A stretch of DNA of 64,000 nt from Sporosarcina quadrami (GTDB taxonomy: Bacteria; Bacillota; Bacilli; Bacillales_A; Planococcaceae). The notes beneath the pieces were generated by a model that saw nothing but the letters and a program-made list of their open reading frames with translations, was not told the origin of the DNA and ran no database searches. This document shows positions 55,276 through 64,000 of the stretch, one piece after another. Made by a program: the position numbers and the translations under genes. Each line of letters begins with the position of its first letter. The stretch's first letter is position 1. The stretch lies in the NCBI RefSeq assembly GCF_014836615.1, contig NZ_JACSQN010000001.1, positions 1-64,000 on the forward strand, written 5' to 3'.

Positions 55276-55953
55276 ATGCGTACGATTTTACTAGTCGATG
55301 ACGAGGAAAGAATGCTCAATCTTATTGAATTGTTTTTAATTCCTCAAGAATTTAAATGTATAAAAGCGAAGAGTGGGATAAAGGCACTGGAAATCTTGAC
55401 TAAGGAACAAGTAGATCTGGTTCTATTAGACATCATGATGCCCGGTATGGATGGGTGGGAAGTTTGTGAGAAACTACGAAAGTTCTCTGAAGTTCCAGTC
55501 ATTATGTTGACAGCTAGATCCGATAAATTTGATTTGGTAAAGGGGTTAGAAATAGGAGCTGACGATTATTTAACCAAACCTTTTGACGAGCGTGAGCTAG
55601 TTGCAAGGATTAATGCAGTTTTGCGACGATTACCGAATGTGGAGAAAGAATTGAGTGTGATAGTGCAAGGTGATTTCACGCTGGATAGAGAAACCTATTC
55701 ATTACAATTTAAAGAGGAGTTGGCGCAGCTTACGTTAAAGGAATTCTATATAATTGAGGCGTTGATGACCCGTCCTAAAAAGACTTTTACTAGAGAAGAA
55801 TTGCTAGAAGCTGCATGGGATTATGACACCTACACGGATATGCGAACTATAGATTCTCACATACGAAACTTAAGAGATAAACTGAAAACAGCGCAATTTC
55901 CTACAGAAGAATTCATTAAGACAGTTTGGGGAATTGGATATAAATGGAACTGA
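55276..55953 (+). CDS. OmpR/PhoB-family response regulator
   Basis: A 225-residue regulator. The receiver domain has VDDEERM at the start, phospho-acceptor D52 in LVLLDIMMPG and the conserved Lys in LTKPF. The C-terminal winged helix includes LTLKEFYIIEALMTRPKKTFTREELLEAAW and IDSHIRNLRDKL. It is the partner of the kinase 16 bases upstream and probably binds the shared 32-bp motif. It ends at, and overlaps the leader of, the lipoprotein gene. Confidence 0.93.
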   Translation: MRTILLVDDEERMLNLIELFLIPQEFKCIKAKSGIKALEILTKEQVDLVLLDIMMPGMDGWEVCEKLRKFSEVPVIMLTARSDKFDLVKGLEIGADDYLTKPFDERELVARINAVLRRLPNVEKELSVIVQGDFTLDRETYSLQFKEELAQLTLKEFYIIEALMTRPKKTFTREELLEAAWDYDTYTDMRTIDSHIRNLRDKLKTAQFPTEEFIKTVWGIGYKWN

Positions 55954-55966
55954 ATGGAGGTTTATA

Positions 55967-56887
55967 ATGATGAAGAAATTTAAGATAGTAGCTGGACTCA
56001 TTTCAATTGTTGCATTGATGGTAGCTTGCAGTAAAGAAAGCACATCGTATTCTTTTGAAGCTGTAAAGAACAACAAATTTGAACATATACATGGTTTAGG
56101 CTACATAAATGGTGGGCCAAAGATTGCTTTGTCAACTCATGATGGTTTATACGAATATGGGAATGATCAATGGAAAGAAGCAAATAGTGAAAAGCATGAT
56201 TACATGGGATTTCAAGCGGTCCGTAAAGGTTTTTATTCAAGCGGACATCCTGAAGAAGGATCGGATTTAAAAAATCCACTTGGACTAATAATGAGTACTG
56301 ACCGTGGAGGAAGTTTTGAAAAATTAGCATTCTACGGTGAAATTGATTTTCACTACTTGGCAGCGGGGTATGAGTCGAACGTAATTTATGTATTAAATGA
56401 GACACCGACTAACGAGTTATCGGGAGGTCTACATTATACATTAGATGAAGGAATTAGTTGGAATACTGTACCGATGAATGGCTTTAATTCTGATTTTGTA
56501 TCTAATTTATCTGCTCACCCATCTAAAAAAGAGATGCTTGCTATAGGTAGTAAAGATGGAATATTCCTTTCGAATGATTCGGGTGAAAACTTTGAACTCT
56601 TGAATGATTCGAAAGCAGTTCTATATGTATTCATGACTGAAAACGGAGGAATGTATTCAAGTTATGCCAATGAAAATGTTGAACTAAAATCTTTTAATTT
56701 TGATGACGGCCAAGAAAAGGAAATACGACTACCACATAAGCAAATGAGTCCTATTAGTTTTATAGCAGTCAATCCTGATAATGAAAAAGAGATTGTTATT
56801 GCAACGCATACCAATGATATTTATTTGACGAAAGATGAAGGCGCAAATTGGAGTATGTTAGCTGAAAAAGGAACGTTAAAAAAATAG
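55967..56887 (+). CDS. Lipoprotein with BNR/YCF48-like beta-propeller (F510_1955 type)
   Basis: A 306-residue secreted lipoprotein: positively charged start, hydrophobic core and lipobox MVAC at about residues 19-22. The body shows repeated Asp-box-like strands (STDRGGSFEKL, TLDEGISWNTV, SNDSGENFELL, TKDEGANWSML), which mark a sialidase-like beta-propeller. Such proteins are often called F510_1955 family glycosylhydrolases, but no catalytic residues can be assigned. The first ATG after TGGAGG (55967) is used. In the kinase operon. Confidence 0.85.
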   Translation: MMKKFKIVAGLISIVALMVACSKESTSYSFEAVKNNKFEHIHGLGYINGGPKIALSTHDGLYEYGNDQWKEANSEKHDYMGFQAVRKGFYSSGHPEEGSDLKNPLGLIMSTDRGGSFEKLAFYGEIDFHYLAAGYESNVIYVLNETPTNELSGGLHYTLDEGISWNTVPMNGFNSDFVSNLSAHPSKKEMLAIGSKDGIFLSNDSGENFELLNDSKAVLYVFMTENGGMYSSYANENVELKSFNFDDGQEKEIRLPHKQMSPISFIAVNPDNEKEIVIATHTNDIYLTKDEGANWSMLAEKGTLKK

Positions 56888-56909
56888 TGAAACGGAAGGT
56901 GCATTGTAC

Positions 56910-57644
56910 ATGTATGGGTGGATGTCTAAGGTCAGCCAATTAATAACTGAACCAGTGACCATTCTAATCAATTCGTTTCAACAATATCCGCTTATTGTTG
57001 CAATGCTCTTAGGTTTAATCGGTGCAGTAGCCCCATGCCAGCTTACAGGGAATATAAGTGCAATTACGCTGTATGGAAATCGAGCAATTCAAATGAAAAA
57101 TAATATGAGCGAAATCTTTGCCTTCATTTTCGGCAAAGTGTTTGTATTTAGTTTAATTGGGTTCCTTGTTTGGATAGTAGGTGATTCATTCGAGTTAGCT
57201 ATGACAAGTTTTTTCCCGATTTTCCGACAAATGATTGGCCCCCTTATTATTATAACCGGACTTGTAATGCTAGGTATTGCTAAGTTGCACTTTCTAACAA
57301 AGCTCACCGATTACATTCCTTTGAAACTTAGGAATGGAAAATCAGGTTCTTTCATGTTGGGGGCTAGTTTTTCTATAGCCTTCTGCCCAACGATGTTTGT
57401 CCTGTTTTTTTTATGGCTGATGCCACTGGTAGTTTCCACTTCATATGGTTTTGTTTTGCCGGCAGTTTTCGGGATTGTGACCTCGTTGCCGCTCATTACT
57501 CTGTTTGCTTTCATTTGGCTATTTGATGCTAAAAGGATCATTATGAAAACAAGTATGAAAGTCGGTAGGATCGTGCAACGTGTGGCTGGCGTAGTACTTA
57601 TCATTATAGGTATTGCAGATACAATAGCTTTTTGGGGTATATAG
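56910..57644 (+). CDS. CcdA/DsbD-like six-helix membrane protein
   Basis: A 244-residue membrane protein with six helices. Two Cys lie in membrane segments (LIGAVAPCQLTGN near the first helix, SIAFCPTMFVLFF in the fourth), the pattern of DsbD/CcdA electron carriers and SafE-type proteins. It may move reducing equivalents across the membrane or export a small solute. GGAAGG precedes ATG 56910, the start preferred to TTG at 56904. Confidence 0.82.
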   Translation: MYGWMSKVSQLITEPVTILINSFQQYPLIVAMLLGLIGAVAPCQLTGNISAITLYGNRAIQMKNNMSEIFAFIFGKVFVFSLIGFLVWIVGDSFELAMTSFFPIFRQMIGPLIIITGLVMLGIAKLHFLTKLTDYIPLKLRNGKSGSFMLGASFSIAFCPTMFVLFFLWLMPLVVSTSYGFVLPAVFGIVTSLPLITLFAFIWLFDAKRIIMKTSMKVGRIVQRVAGVVLIIIGIADTIAFWGI

Positions 57645-57701
57645 TGTTTTGGAGGATTAGAAGTTCATTAATTAACTAAATGTGAAGAGAGGTAATACTA
57701 G

Positions 57702-58412
57702 TTGTTTGCTGATTTGAACTTATTTCTAGCTTTTGGTGCTGGACTATTAAATTTCGTTTCTCCTTGTGCTCTTCCTTTATATCCAGCCTTTATATCTTAT
57801 ATAACTGGTATGTCGATCGATGAACTTAAATCACATAACAAACGATTAAGAAAAAGTGGTATTATACACACTATTCTATTCTTAGTTGGTTTTTCAATCA
57901 TTTTCATTTTTCTTGGATACAGCTCCTCATTCCTCGGGAAATACTTTTTTCACTATCAAGACGTATTGCGCCAGGTGGGTTCAATTTTCATTGTAGTCTT
58001 CGGTTTGATGATACTTGGTGTTTTCACCCCGAAAGTTTTGATGCAAGAAAAGCGATTACAATTTAAAAATCGACCTACTGGTTATTTAGGGACATTTCTT
58101 ATCGGACTCGCATTTGCTGCTGGGTGGACGCCATGTACAGGACCAATTACTGGTGCAGTGTTCATGATGGCTTCACAAAATCCAGGACTAGGTGTTTGGT
58201 ATATGGGGGCGTATGTACTTGGCTTCGCAATTCCGTTTTTCATTTTATCGCTCTTTATTACGCGACTTTCTTGGATTAAAAAACACAATCGCGTAATTAC
58301 AAAAGTTGGCGGAATTATTATGATAGCTATAGGAGTGTTGTTATTCTTCGATGGCATGACCTATATTATCATTTGGTTAAGTCCGTTTTTTGGAGATTTC
58401 ATGGGCTTTTGA
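57702..58412 (+). CDS. ccdA: Cytochrome c biogenesis protein CcdA
   Basis: A 236-residue membrane thiol-disulfide transporter with six helices. The redox Cys residues are in GLLNFVSPCALPLYPAFISY and FAAGWTPCTGPITGAVF. It passes electrons from cytoplasmic thioredoxin to extracytoplasmic proteins such as the ResA homologue nearby. Start TTG at 57702 with AGAGAGG upstream. The hairpin at 58446 ends the operon. Confidence 0.92.
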   Translation: MFADLNLFLAFGAGLLNFVSPCALPLYPAFISYITGMSIDELKSHNKRLRKSGIIHTILFLVGFSIIFIFLGYSSSFLGKYFFHYQDVLRQVGSIFIVVFGLMILGVFTPKVLMQEKRLQFKNRPTGYLGTFLIGLAFAAGWTPCTGPITGAVFMMASQNPGLGVWYMGAYVLGFAIPFFILSLFITRLSWIKKHNRVITKVGGIIMIAIGVLLFFDGMTYIIIWLSPFFGDFMGF

Positions 58413-58445
58413 TTTGATTAGTTGAAATTTGGATTTAGAAGTATT

Positions 58446-58469
58446 GCCCACATCGCTGTGGGCTTTTTT
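58446..58469 (+). terminator. Terminator after ccdA
   Basis: GCCCACA pairs with TGTGGGC around TCGC, followed by TTTTTT. Confidence 0.88.
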
Positions 58470-58499
58470 AATTTCTTCATGCTAAAAAATATCCAGTCA

Positions 58500-58531
58500 T
58501 GCATAATTATTTCATATGTTTTTGTTACACT
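58500..58531 (+). promoter_or_regulatory. Shared 32-bp motif, copy for the multicopper oxidase
   Basis: TGCATAATTATTTCATAT followed by TTACACT, 38 bases before the start codon. 26 of 32 positions match the copy at 53846. Confidence 0.65.
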
Positions 58532-58568
58532 ACAGTAGAAATTTAAGAATAGGAAGGAGAAATAATGA

Positions 58569-60047
58569 ATGCAAATAAAATTGAAGTTTGTTGGGATAGC
58601 AATTGTTTTAGTAGTAATTAGTGGCTGCAGTAATAGTTCACAATCACATGAAATGATGGACCATGGTTTAAAAGATCCCAACATGTCGGGCATGATGGAA
58701 GGTCACATGAGTCACGATGAGGCTTTAAAATTAACTCATTCAACAGGTGAAAATGAATTGAAAATCCCTCTTGAATTACCTCGGGATACTGAGGAAGGGG
58801 TTACTTATACGGTAAAAGCTCAAAAAGGGAAAACCGAGATTTTTAATGGCATCGAGACTAATACTCTAGGCTATAATGGTGCTTTTTTAGGGCCGATGCT
58901 CCGTTTAGAAAAGGGGGATAAAGTTAAAATTAGAACGATAAACGAGTTGGATGAAGAAACTACATTTCATTGGCATGGACTTGAAATAGCGGGAGATGCA
59001 GATGGGGGTCCTCACTCTACTGTGAAACCTGGAGAAGAGAAAATTATCGAATTTAAAGTGACTCAAGAAGCGTCTACTTTATGGTTTCATCCACACCCTG
59101 AAGGGAAAACGTCTGAACAAGTTTATAATGGTCTTGCAGGATTACTTTATATAGAAGATGCAAATTCAAGAAATCACACATTGCCAAATATATATGGGGA
59201 AAATGATATTCCTGTGATATTTCAAGATCGAAATTTTACTAGCGAAAAGCAATTAGATTACAAAGCTACGATGAATGAAGACGGCACGATCGGTGATACA
59301 TTATTGATAAATGGTACTGTAAATCCTAAGTTAACAGTGAATAAAGAAAAAGTGCGTCTTCGTTTACTTAACGGTTCTAACGCAAGAAACTTTACATTTA
59401 AATTGAATAGTGGGGATTCGTTTGTCCAAGTTGCTACAGATGGTGGTCTCTTAAATAAACCCGTTCCCTTAAAGGAGCTAACATTGACACCTTCCGAAAG
59501 AGCTGAAATTATTATTGATTTTGCGCATCTAAGTACAATAGATGACGTAGCGCTAATCGACGAAGAGGATTCAGTTCTTTTACCATTTGAAATTTCAAAT
59601 GACCGTGGAGTAGAGAGTGGGATTCCAACACAAATGAATGATTTTTCATTAACAGAAGAAGAAATGTCATTACCAGTTTCAAAGAAAGTCGAGCTTTTTG
59701 GAATGATGGACATGGTTACGATAAACGGAAAGAAATTTGATCCTAATCGAATCGATTTTACTCAGCAGCAAGGAGTTACGGAAATTTGGGAAATCTATAA
59801 CAAGCCCGACATGATGGGGGGAATGATTCATCCATTCCATATCCACGGAACACAATTTAAGATTATTTCTAGGGATGGTAATGCACCGCCCGAGAATGAA
59901 CGAGGTTGGAAAGATAGCATTTCCGTTAAACCAGACGAGAAAGTCAAAATAGCAGTACAATTTAAAAATAAAGGTGTGTATATGTTCCATTGTCACATTC
60001 TTGAGCATGAAGATAACGGCATGATGGGGCAGATAAAAGTGGAATAA
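58569..60047 (+). CDS. Multicopper oxidase, lipoprotein with Met-rich N-terminus
   Basis: A 492-residue laccase/CueO-type oxidase. A lipobox ends at Cys20 (VISGC). A Met/His-rich stretch follows (EMMDHGLKDPNMSGMMEGHM), likely to bind Cu(I). The four copper motifs are intact: TFHWHG, WFHPHPEG, HPFHIHGTQF and HCHILEHEDNGMM, the last with the type 1 copper Met. It probably oxidises Cu(I) or another substrate at the cell surface. AGGAAGGAG lies 11 bases upstream of the ATG. Confidence 0.93.
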   Translation: MQIKLKFVGIAIVLVVISGCSNSSQSHEMMDHGLKDPNMSGMMEGHMSHDEALKLTHSTGENELKIPLELPRDTEEGVTYTVKAQKGKTEIFNGIETNTLGYNGAFLGPMLRLEKGDKVKIRTINELDEETTFHWHGLEIAGDADGGPHSTVKPGEEKIIEFKVTQEASTLWFHPHPEGKTSEQVYNGLAGLLYIEDANSRNHTLPNIYGENDIPVIFQDRNFTSEKQLDYKATMNEDGTIGDTLLINGTVNPKLTVNKEKVRLRLLNGSNARNFTFKLNSGDSFVQVATDGGLLNKPVPLKELTLTPSERAEIIIDFAHLSTIDDVALIDEEDSVLLPFEISNDRGVESGIPTQMNDFSLTEEEMSLPVSKKVELFGMMDMVTINGKKFDPNRIDFTQQQGVTEIWEIYNKPDMMGGMIHPFHIHGTQFKIISRDGNAPPENERGWKDSISVKPDEKVKIAVQFKNKGVYMFHCHILEHEDNGMMGQIKVE

Positions 60048-60175
60048 CAGAGTAGTTACTAGCATCCTCGTTTTTGTGTTATTGCTGTTTTTAGTGTGAA
60101 CAATATATCTTCAAAAAAATATATAAAACGACCATCGACCCATTTGGAATCACACATGTTAAATAATCTCCCGAC

Positions 60176-60192
60176 ATACCCTTATAAGGTAT
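60176..60192. promoter_or_regulatory. CsoR-like inverted repeat upstream of the Met-rich membrane protein
   Basis: ATACC-CTTATAA-GGTAT is a perfect 5-bp dyad with 7-base spacing. It resembles the copper repressor CsoR sites (TACCC...GGGTA, from memory). The gene starts 48 bases downstream. Confidence 0.4.
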
Positions 60193-60239
60193 AGATGTTT
60201 GCGAATTTTCATCTATTGAAATAGAAGGGAGTATAGTCA

Positions 60240-60821
60240 TTGGGTATTTATCAAATGTTTATCTTGGGAATCATTGGTTTACTGATTTGCATAGTCATCC
60301 TATTGAACACGACGTATGGAAAAGCTTTAAAAAAGATGCAAGGCATGACTATTACCATGTTTTTTGCAATGAATATAGGAATAACTGCTGGAATACTATT
60401 TGGAGCCACTTTTAAAGGAGATTTATTTCTATCTACAATCTATTCAATACTCGTCGGTGTGATTGCCGGGGCACTATGCGGGATGTGGTTTGGAATGATA
60501 TCAGTATTAGAAGGGGTAATGGCTGGAATGATGGCCGGAATGATGGGCGCTATGTTGGGGGAGATGACTCGTGTTGAGGATTCCGTCATTCTGATACAAC
60601 TTTTTTTATTCTTCTCAATTTGCACGATCTATTTTATATTGATCTTTAAAACGTCCAAAAGCTCAATAGCCTCCGGAGGGCTCTGGTTTATTAAACCGGT
60701 AGGGATACTGATTTTAACTAGTATTCTTTTACTTGGCGGACATTCGGCAGCCGACACATTTAAAGCTATACCGACAAACAAAATACAAAAAGAACATCAT
60801 AATGAACAAGGGAACAAATAA
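60240..60821 (+). CDS. Met-rich multi-pass membrane protein
   Basis: A 193-residue membrane protein with about five helices. The third helix region contains GVMAGMMAGMMGAMLGEM, a Met/Gly pattern suggesting a membrane metal (copper) site. The C-terminus has a His pair (KEHHNEQ). TTG start at 60240 with AGAAGGGA upstream. It follows the multicopper oxidase by 190 bases. I cannot name its family; a copper-handling role is inferred. Confidence 0.7.
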   Translation: MGIYQMFILGIIGLLICIVILLNTTYGKALKKMQGMTITMFFAMNIGITAGILFGATFKGDLFLSTIYSILVGVIAGALCGMWFGMISVLEGVMAGMMAGMMGAMLGEMTRVEDSVILIQLFLFFSICTIYFILIFKTSKSSIASGGLWFIKPVGILILTSILLLGGHSAADTFKAIPTNKIQKEHHNEQGNK

Positions 60822-60950
60822 ATGTTGTTTTTATTGTAAACGAGAAGGTAAACGAAACTTCCATTACATTATTACTAAACAACTGCATAAATCATTTCCT
60901 ATTGGAAAAACCTATATGGTATAGTGAAACGAATGAAAGAGGTGAGTCGT

Positions 60951-61931
60951 GTGCGGCATAGGTACGGGAGACTGTTAAAGAAAGATAATGTCGTTGTGTT
61001 CCCAGGTGCTTTAGATGGATTGATCGAAAGCGGATTAGATGCGATCGAGGATGTTGATTATGAAAAAGCGGTTGAGGCATTCGGTCAGGCTTATCATTTC
61101 GACTCCGAAAATATGCGAATACTGGCACCGTACGCAGTCGCATTATATGAAACAAAAGATTTCGATAAAGCGAAAGAAGTCGCTACAAAATTACTTCATA
61201 GCGGAGCCACAGATTATCTGGATGCAATGGAGTTATACTTGGCGATCAGTATTCAATTGCAACATTACGAAGAGGTCGAAATGACAATCGAAGCTTTGCT
61301 TGATGAAGAAGTGGTCACTCCTGAAATGACGAAGAAGTTTCATTATTTACGTGATTTGAATGCAAGACTTTCCAATATGTATATTGATTCGGTTGTAGAG
61401 GAAGTTACTAGTCACTCCGTTATCTCTATAGAAGAATTTAAAACGTGGACTACTGAGAAACAACATGCGTTACTTGCTACATATGAACAAGGTTCTTTAG
61501 AAAAAGAGATACTAGATTTTCTTGTTGCGATTGCAGGAGACGAGGAAGTCTCTTCTATTGTAATTACATATGCACTTGTCATACTTTGTGGTGCAGGATA
61601 TAGAGAAGAAGTTACCGTTAGAAAGTTCGGAGTTGAGAAGGATTTCATCCCTTCTGAGCTTGAATTGCCAGGTAACGGATCTGTAACGGCTGCCGTAATA
61701 GAACGGGTAACCGACCTATACGAGAAAGATCCAAGCAGATTGCAGATGGCGATTGACGCGATACAACGGTATGATGTCATAGCATACCCGTTTAAATGGG
61801 AAGGCTACTCCGTCGAAGAGATTTCGGATGCTTATATGCATCATATAGAAAGCATGTTTTCAGGAGAACCGATGATGGAAAATGCTTTAAATTCGATCAT
61901 TCGTTCCGTTGACGAGCACACAGATTATTGA
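60951..61931 (+). CDS. ysoA: TPR-repeat protein (YsoA-like)
   Basis: A 326-residue soluble protein. TPR-like pairs of helices occupy about 30-150 (LDAIEDVDYEKAVEAFGQAYHFDSENMRIL and VALYETKDFDKAKEVATKLL). The C-terminal half is helical without a known motif. Function unknown. It lies directly upstream of tig as in B. subtilis. GTG 60951 is chosen because GAGGTGAG lies 7 bases upstream; the in-frame 60924 start lacks a site. Confidence 0.85.
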   Translation: MRHRYGRLLKKDNVVVFPGALDGLIESGLDAIEDVDYEKAVEAFGQAYHFDSENMRILAPYAVALYETKDFDKAKEVATKLLHSGATDYLDAMELYLAISIQLQHYEEVEMTIEALLDEEVVTPEMTKKFHYLRDLNARLSNMYIDSVVEEVTSHSVISIEEFKTWTTEKQHALLATYEQGSLEKEILDFLVAIAGDEEVSSIVITYALVILCGAGYREEVTVRKFGVEKDFIPSELELPGNGSVTAAVIERVTDLYEKDPSRLQMAIDAIQRYDVIAYPFKWEGYSVEEISDAYMHHIESMFSGEPMMENALNSIIRSVDEHTDY

Positions 61932-62045
61932 GAAGTAGGAAATCTGTTGAAAGATCGTAAGACTGTGATATACTATAATGGTTGTAAATGACGTATTTTA
62001 CATGAGAAAATATACTTGTCATAAATGATTCGGAGGGTTTTTATA

Positions 62046-63332
62046 ATGTCAGTTAATTGGGAAAAACAAGAAGGTAATAAAGGGACACTTACAATCGAAG
62101 TGCCAGCAGAGAAAGTGAACGCTGCAATTGATGAAGCATTCAAAAAAGTAGTAAAGAAAGTTCAGGCACCAGGATTCCGTAAAGGAAAGATGCCACGCAA
62201 GATGTTCGAAAAAATGTATGGAGTAGAAGCTCTTTACAATGATGCACTTGATATCATCCTACCTGAAGCTTATAGCAACGCGCTTGATGAGTCTGGTGTT
62301 GAACCGATTGCTCAACCAGATATCGAAATCGACGAAATGGAACAAGGTAAGGCGTTAGTATTCAAAGCGCATCTTACGTTGAAGCCAGAAGTGAAACTAG
62401 GCGAATACAAAGGTCTTGAAGTGACACGTCAGGAAACTGAAGTGACAGATGAGGAGATCGATGAGCAGTTGAAAGAGCGTCAAGCTTCATTGGCTGAAAT
62501 GGTCATTAAAGAAGACGGCGCTGTTGAAAACGGCGACACTGTTAACCTCGACTTTGAAGGATTCACTGATGGTGAAGCATTTGAAGGCGGAAAAGCTGAA
62601 GGATACGACCTTGAAGTGGGTTCAGGTTCATTCATCCCTGGATTCGAAGAACAAGTTATAGGTCTTAAAACTGGCGAAGAGAAAGACGTAGAACTTACTT
62701 TCCCAGAAGAATACCATGCAGCTGAACTTGCTGGTAAGCCAGCAGTATTCAAAGTGAAAATTAACGAAATCAAGTCAAAAGAAATTCCTGAACTAGATGA
62801 TGAATTAGCTAAAGAAATCGACGAAGAAGTCGAAAGCCTTGAAGCACTTCGTACAAAGTTGAAGGAAAAAACGCTTGAAGAGAAGAAATCAGCTTCTGAA
62901 ACAGCACTTCGCGACGACTTAGTAGAAGCTGCTGCAAGAAACGCTGAAGTAGACATCCCAGAAGTGATGATCGATGCTGAAGTCGACCGTATGATGGAAG
63001 AGTTTGGCCAACGTCTTCAAATGCAAGGCATGAACTTGGATCTATACTTCCAATTCTCAGGTCAAGACGAAAAAACGTTACGTGACCAAATGAAAGACGA
63101 CGCTACTAACCGTGTGCGTGTTTCCTTGACACTTGAAGCAATCGGCGCTGCTGAAGATATTAAAGTTGAAGAAGCGGATATTAACACCGAACTTGAAAAA
63201 ATGTCCGAGCAATTCGGCATGGAAATCGAGCAGATTAAACAGACATTGGGCGGAACGAAAGTTCTTGAAAATGACTTGCGCTTCAACAAGACGGTAGAAT
63301 TCCTTGTTGAGAACGCAAAAATTGCTGAATAA
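62046..63332 (+). CDS. tig: Trigger factor
   Basis: The ribosome-associated chaperone and peptidyl-prolyl isomerase. The N-terminal ribosome-binding domain carries the GFRKGKMPR signature (about residues 43-51), followed by the FKBP-like domain (about 150-245, [20 protein letters not shown]) and a long helical C-terminal domain. 428 residues, the normal length. CGGAGGG is 9 bases before ATG 62046. Confidence 0.97.
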   Translation: MSVNWEKQEGNKGTLTIEVPAEKVNAAIDEAFKKVVKKVQAPGFRKGKMPRKMFEKMYGVEALYNDALDIILPEAYSNALDESGVEPIAQPDIEIDEMEQGKALVFKAHLTLKPEVKLGEYKGLEVTRQETEVTDEEIDEQLKERQASLAEMVIKEDGAVENGDTVNLDFEGFTDGEAFEGGKAEGYDLEVGSGSFIPGFEEQVIGLKTGEEKDVELTFPEEYHAAELAGKPAVFKVKINEIKSKEIPELDDELAKEIDEEVESLEALRTKLKEKTLEEKKSASETALRDDLVEAAARNAEVDIPEVMIDAEVDRMMEEFGQRLQMQGMNLDLYFQFSGQDEKTLRDQMKDDATNRVRVSLTLEAIGAAEDIKVEEADINTELEKMSEQFGMEIEQIKQTLGGTKVLENDLRFNKTVEFLVENAKIAE

Positions 63333-63349
63333 GTAATAGTATGTATAAT

Positions 63350-63380
63350 ACAAGGTACGGCTTATCCGTACCTTGTTTTT
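63350..63380 (+). terminator. Terminator after tig
   Basis: ACAAGGTACGG pairs perfectly with CCGTACCTTGT around CTTAT, followed by TTTTT. Confidence 0.92.
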
Positions 63381-63480
63381 AATAGGGGAAAATAAGCCTT
63401 TCAAAAAAGATGCTAAGTTCTAATTAGTTGATTATAACGGAGTAATCTTGTAATATTGGGACTTGATAGGGGTGAGCTTG

Positions 63481-64000
63481 ATGTTTAAATTCAATGATGA
63501 AAAAGATAATTTAAGTTGTTCTTTCTGTGGGAAAACACAAGATCAGGTGAGAAAGCTTGTCGCTGGTCAAGGTGTTTATATTTGTGATGAATGTGTTGAA
63601 TTATGTGCGGAAATCGTTGAGGAGGAAGTTGGGCTTGAAGAGAACTTCGAACTGAAGGACGTTCCGAAACCACGCGAAATCCAAGGCATCCTCGATGAAT
63701 ATATTATTGGTCAAGACAGAGCTAAAAAGTCATTAGCAGTAGCTGTTTACAACCACTACAAGCGTATCAATACAAACAGTAAAGTCGATGATGTTGAAAT
63801 TGCGAAGTCGAATATTGTTCTTATCGGTCCTACTGGTAGCGGTAAAACACTTTTGGCTCAAACGTTGGCGCGTATTCTAGACGTTCCTTTCGCAATTGCT
63901 GATGCAACTTCATTGACAGAAGCAGGTTATGTCGGAGAAGACGTCGAGAACATTCTTTTGAAACTTATCCAGGCGGCTGATTTTGATATTGAGCGCGCTG
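63481..64000 (+). CDS. clpX: ATP-dependent Clp protease ATP-binding subunit ClpX (partial)
   Basis: The first 173 codons of ClpX, the AAA+ unfoldase of ClpXP; the gene continues beyond the window. The N-terminal C4 zinc finger is [15 protein letters not shown] ... CDECVELC. The linker [20 protein letters not shown] is typical, and the Walker A GPTGSGKT is encoded at about 63826-63849. AGGGGTGAG precedes the ATG. The tig-clpX order is the B. subtilis one. Confidence 0.97.
   Translation, partial: MFKFNDEKDNLSCSFCGKTQDQVRKLVAGQGVYICDECVELCAEIVEEEVGLEENFELKDVPKPREIQGILDEYIIGQDRAKKSLAVAVYNHYKRINTNSKVDDVEIAKSNIVLIGPTGSGKTLLAQTLARILDVPFAIADATSLTEAGYVGEDVENILLKLIQAADFDIERA

Noticed and set aside
60733-60924. 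63-residue frame between the Met-rich protein gene and ysoA
   Set aside because: Overlaps the upstream gene in another frame and lacks a ribosome binding site; a shadow frame.

Overview
The window looks like the chromosome of an endospore-forming member of the Bacillales, most likely Planococcaceae (Sporosarcina or a close relative). The evidence is the long run of genes in Bacillus subtilis order, the spore genes sspI and gerE, a sigma-K-type promoter before gerE, T-box control of pheST, a SigA-like promoter vocabulary and strong AGGAGG ribosome binding sites. No species marker gene is present, so the genus is an inference.

Backbone, left part (about 370-28,150): sspI(-), ysgA, T-box + pheS-pheT, rnhC(-), zapA, cvpA-like, polX, mutS2, yshE-like, a 28-codon membrane peptide, fadD, fadR, fadB, etfB, etfA, trxA, uvrC, yslB(-), sdhCAB, ysmA, gerE, ysmB, racE, rph, ysnA, ysnB. 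The order follows B. subtilis, but lysC (uvrC-yslB interval) and gerM (racE-rph interval) are missing. The functional blocks are translation, DNA repair, fatty-acid beta-oxidation under FadR, electron transfer flavoprotein, succinate dehydrogenase and late sporulation. The left edge (1-300) is an array of 21-bp-spaced repeats. The etfA-trxA gap holds two oppositely oriented copies of a GC-rich intergenic repeat.

Genomic island (28,211-39,806): a tRNA-Arg(TCT) gene ends in a 16-bp sequence that recurs exactly 11.6 kb downstream, marking attL and attR of an AT-rich integrated island. No integrase remains. Its cargo is an IS4-family element with a perfect 9-bp target duplication, an intact SIR2-NTPase gene resembling SIR2-STAND anti-phage proteins, a RelE/HigB-like toxin with an XRE antitoxin, and a two-gene operon of a DUF6414-like protein plus a Clp-type AAA+ ATPase. 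It also carries three decayed genes: a phage replication protein fragment, a vWA protein with two nonsense codons, and a DUF3885-like gene with a frameshift and a lost start codon. The DUF6414-like/AAA+ pair is my best candidate for an undescribed defence system.

Catabolic cluster (39,921-52,933): a complete reductive pyrimidine degradation set: preT-preA (dihydropyrimidine dehydrogenase), dihydropyrimidinase, beta-ureidopropionase-like hydrolase, beta-alanine aminotransferase-like enzyme, (methyl)malonate-semialdehyde dehydrogenase, an NCS1 permease and two PucR-type regulators.

Redox/copper-type cluster (53,173-60,821): resA-like thioredoxin, a histidine kinase/response regulator pair, a BNR-type lipoprotein, two CcdA/DsbD-like membrane proteins, a Met-rich lipoprotein multicopper oxidase and a Met-rich membrane protein. 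Three transcription units here share a 32-bp promoter-region motif that may be the response regulator's site. The backbone resumes at 60,951 with ysoA, tig and clpX (cut by the window end).
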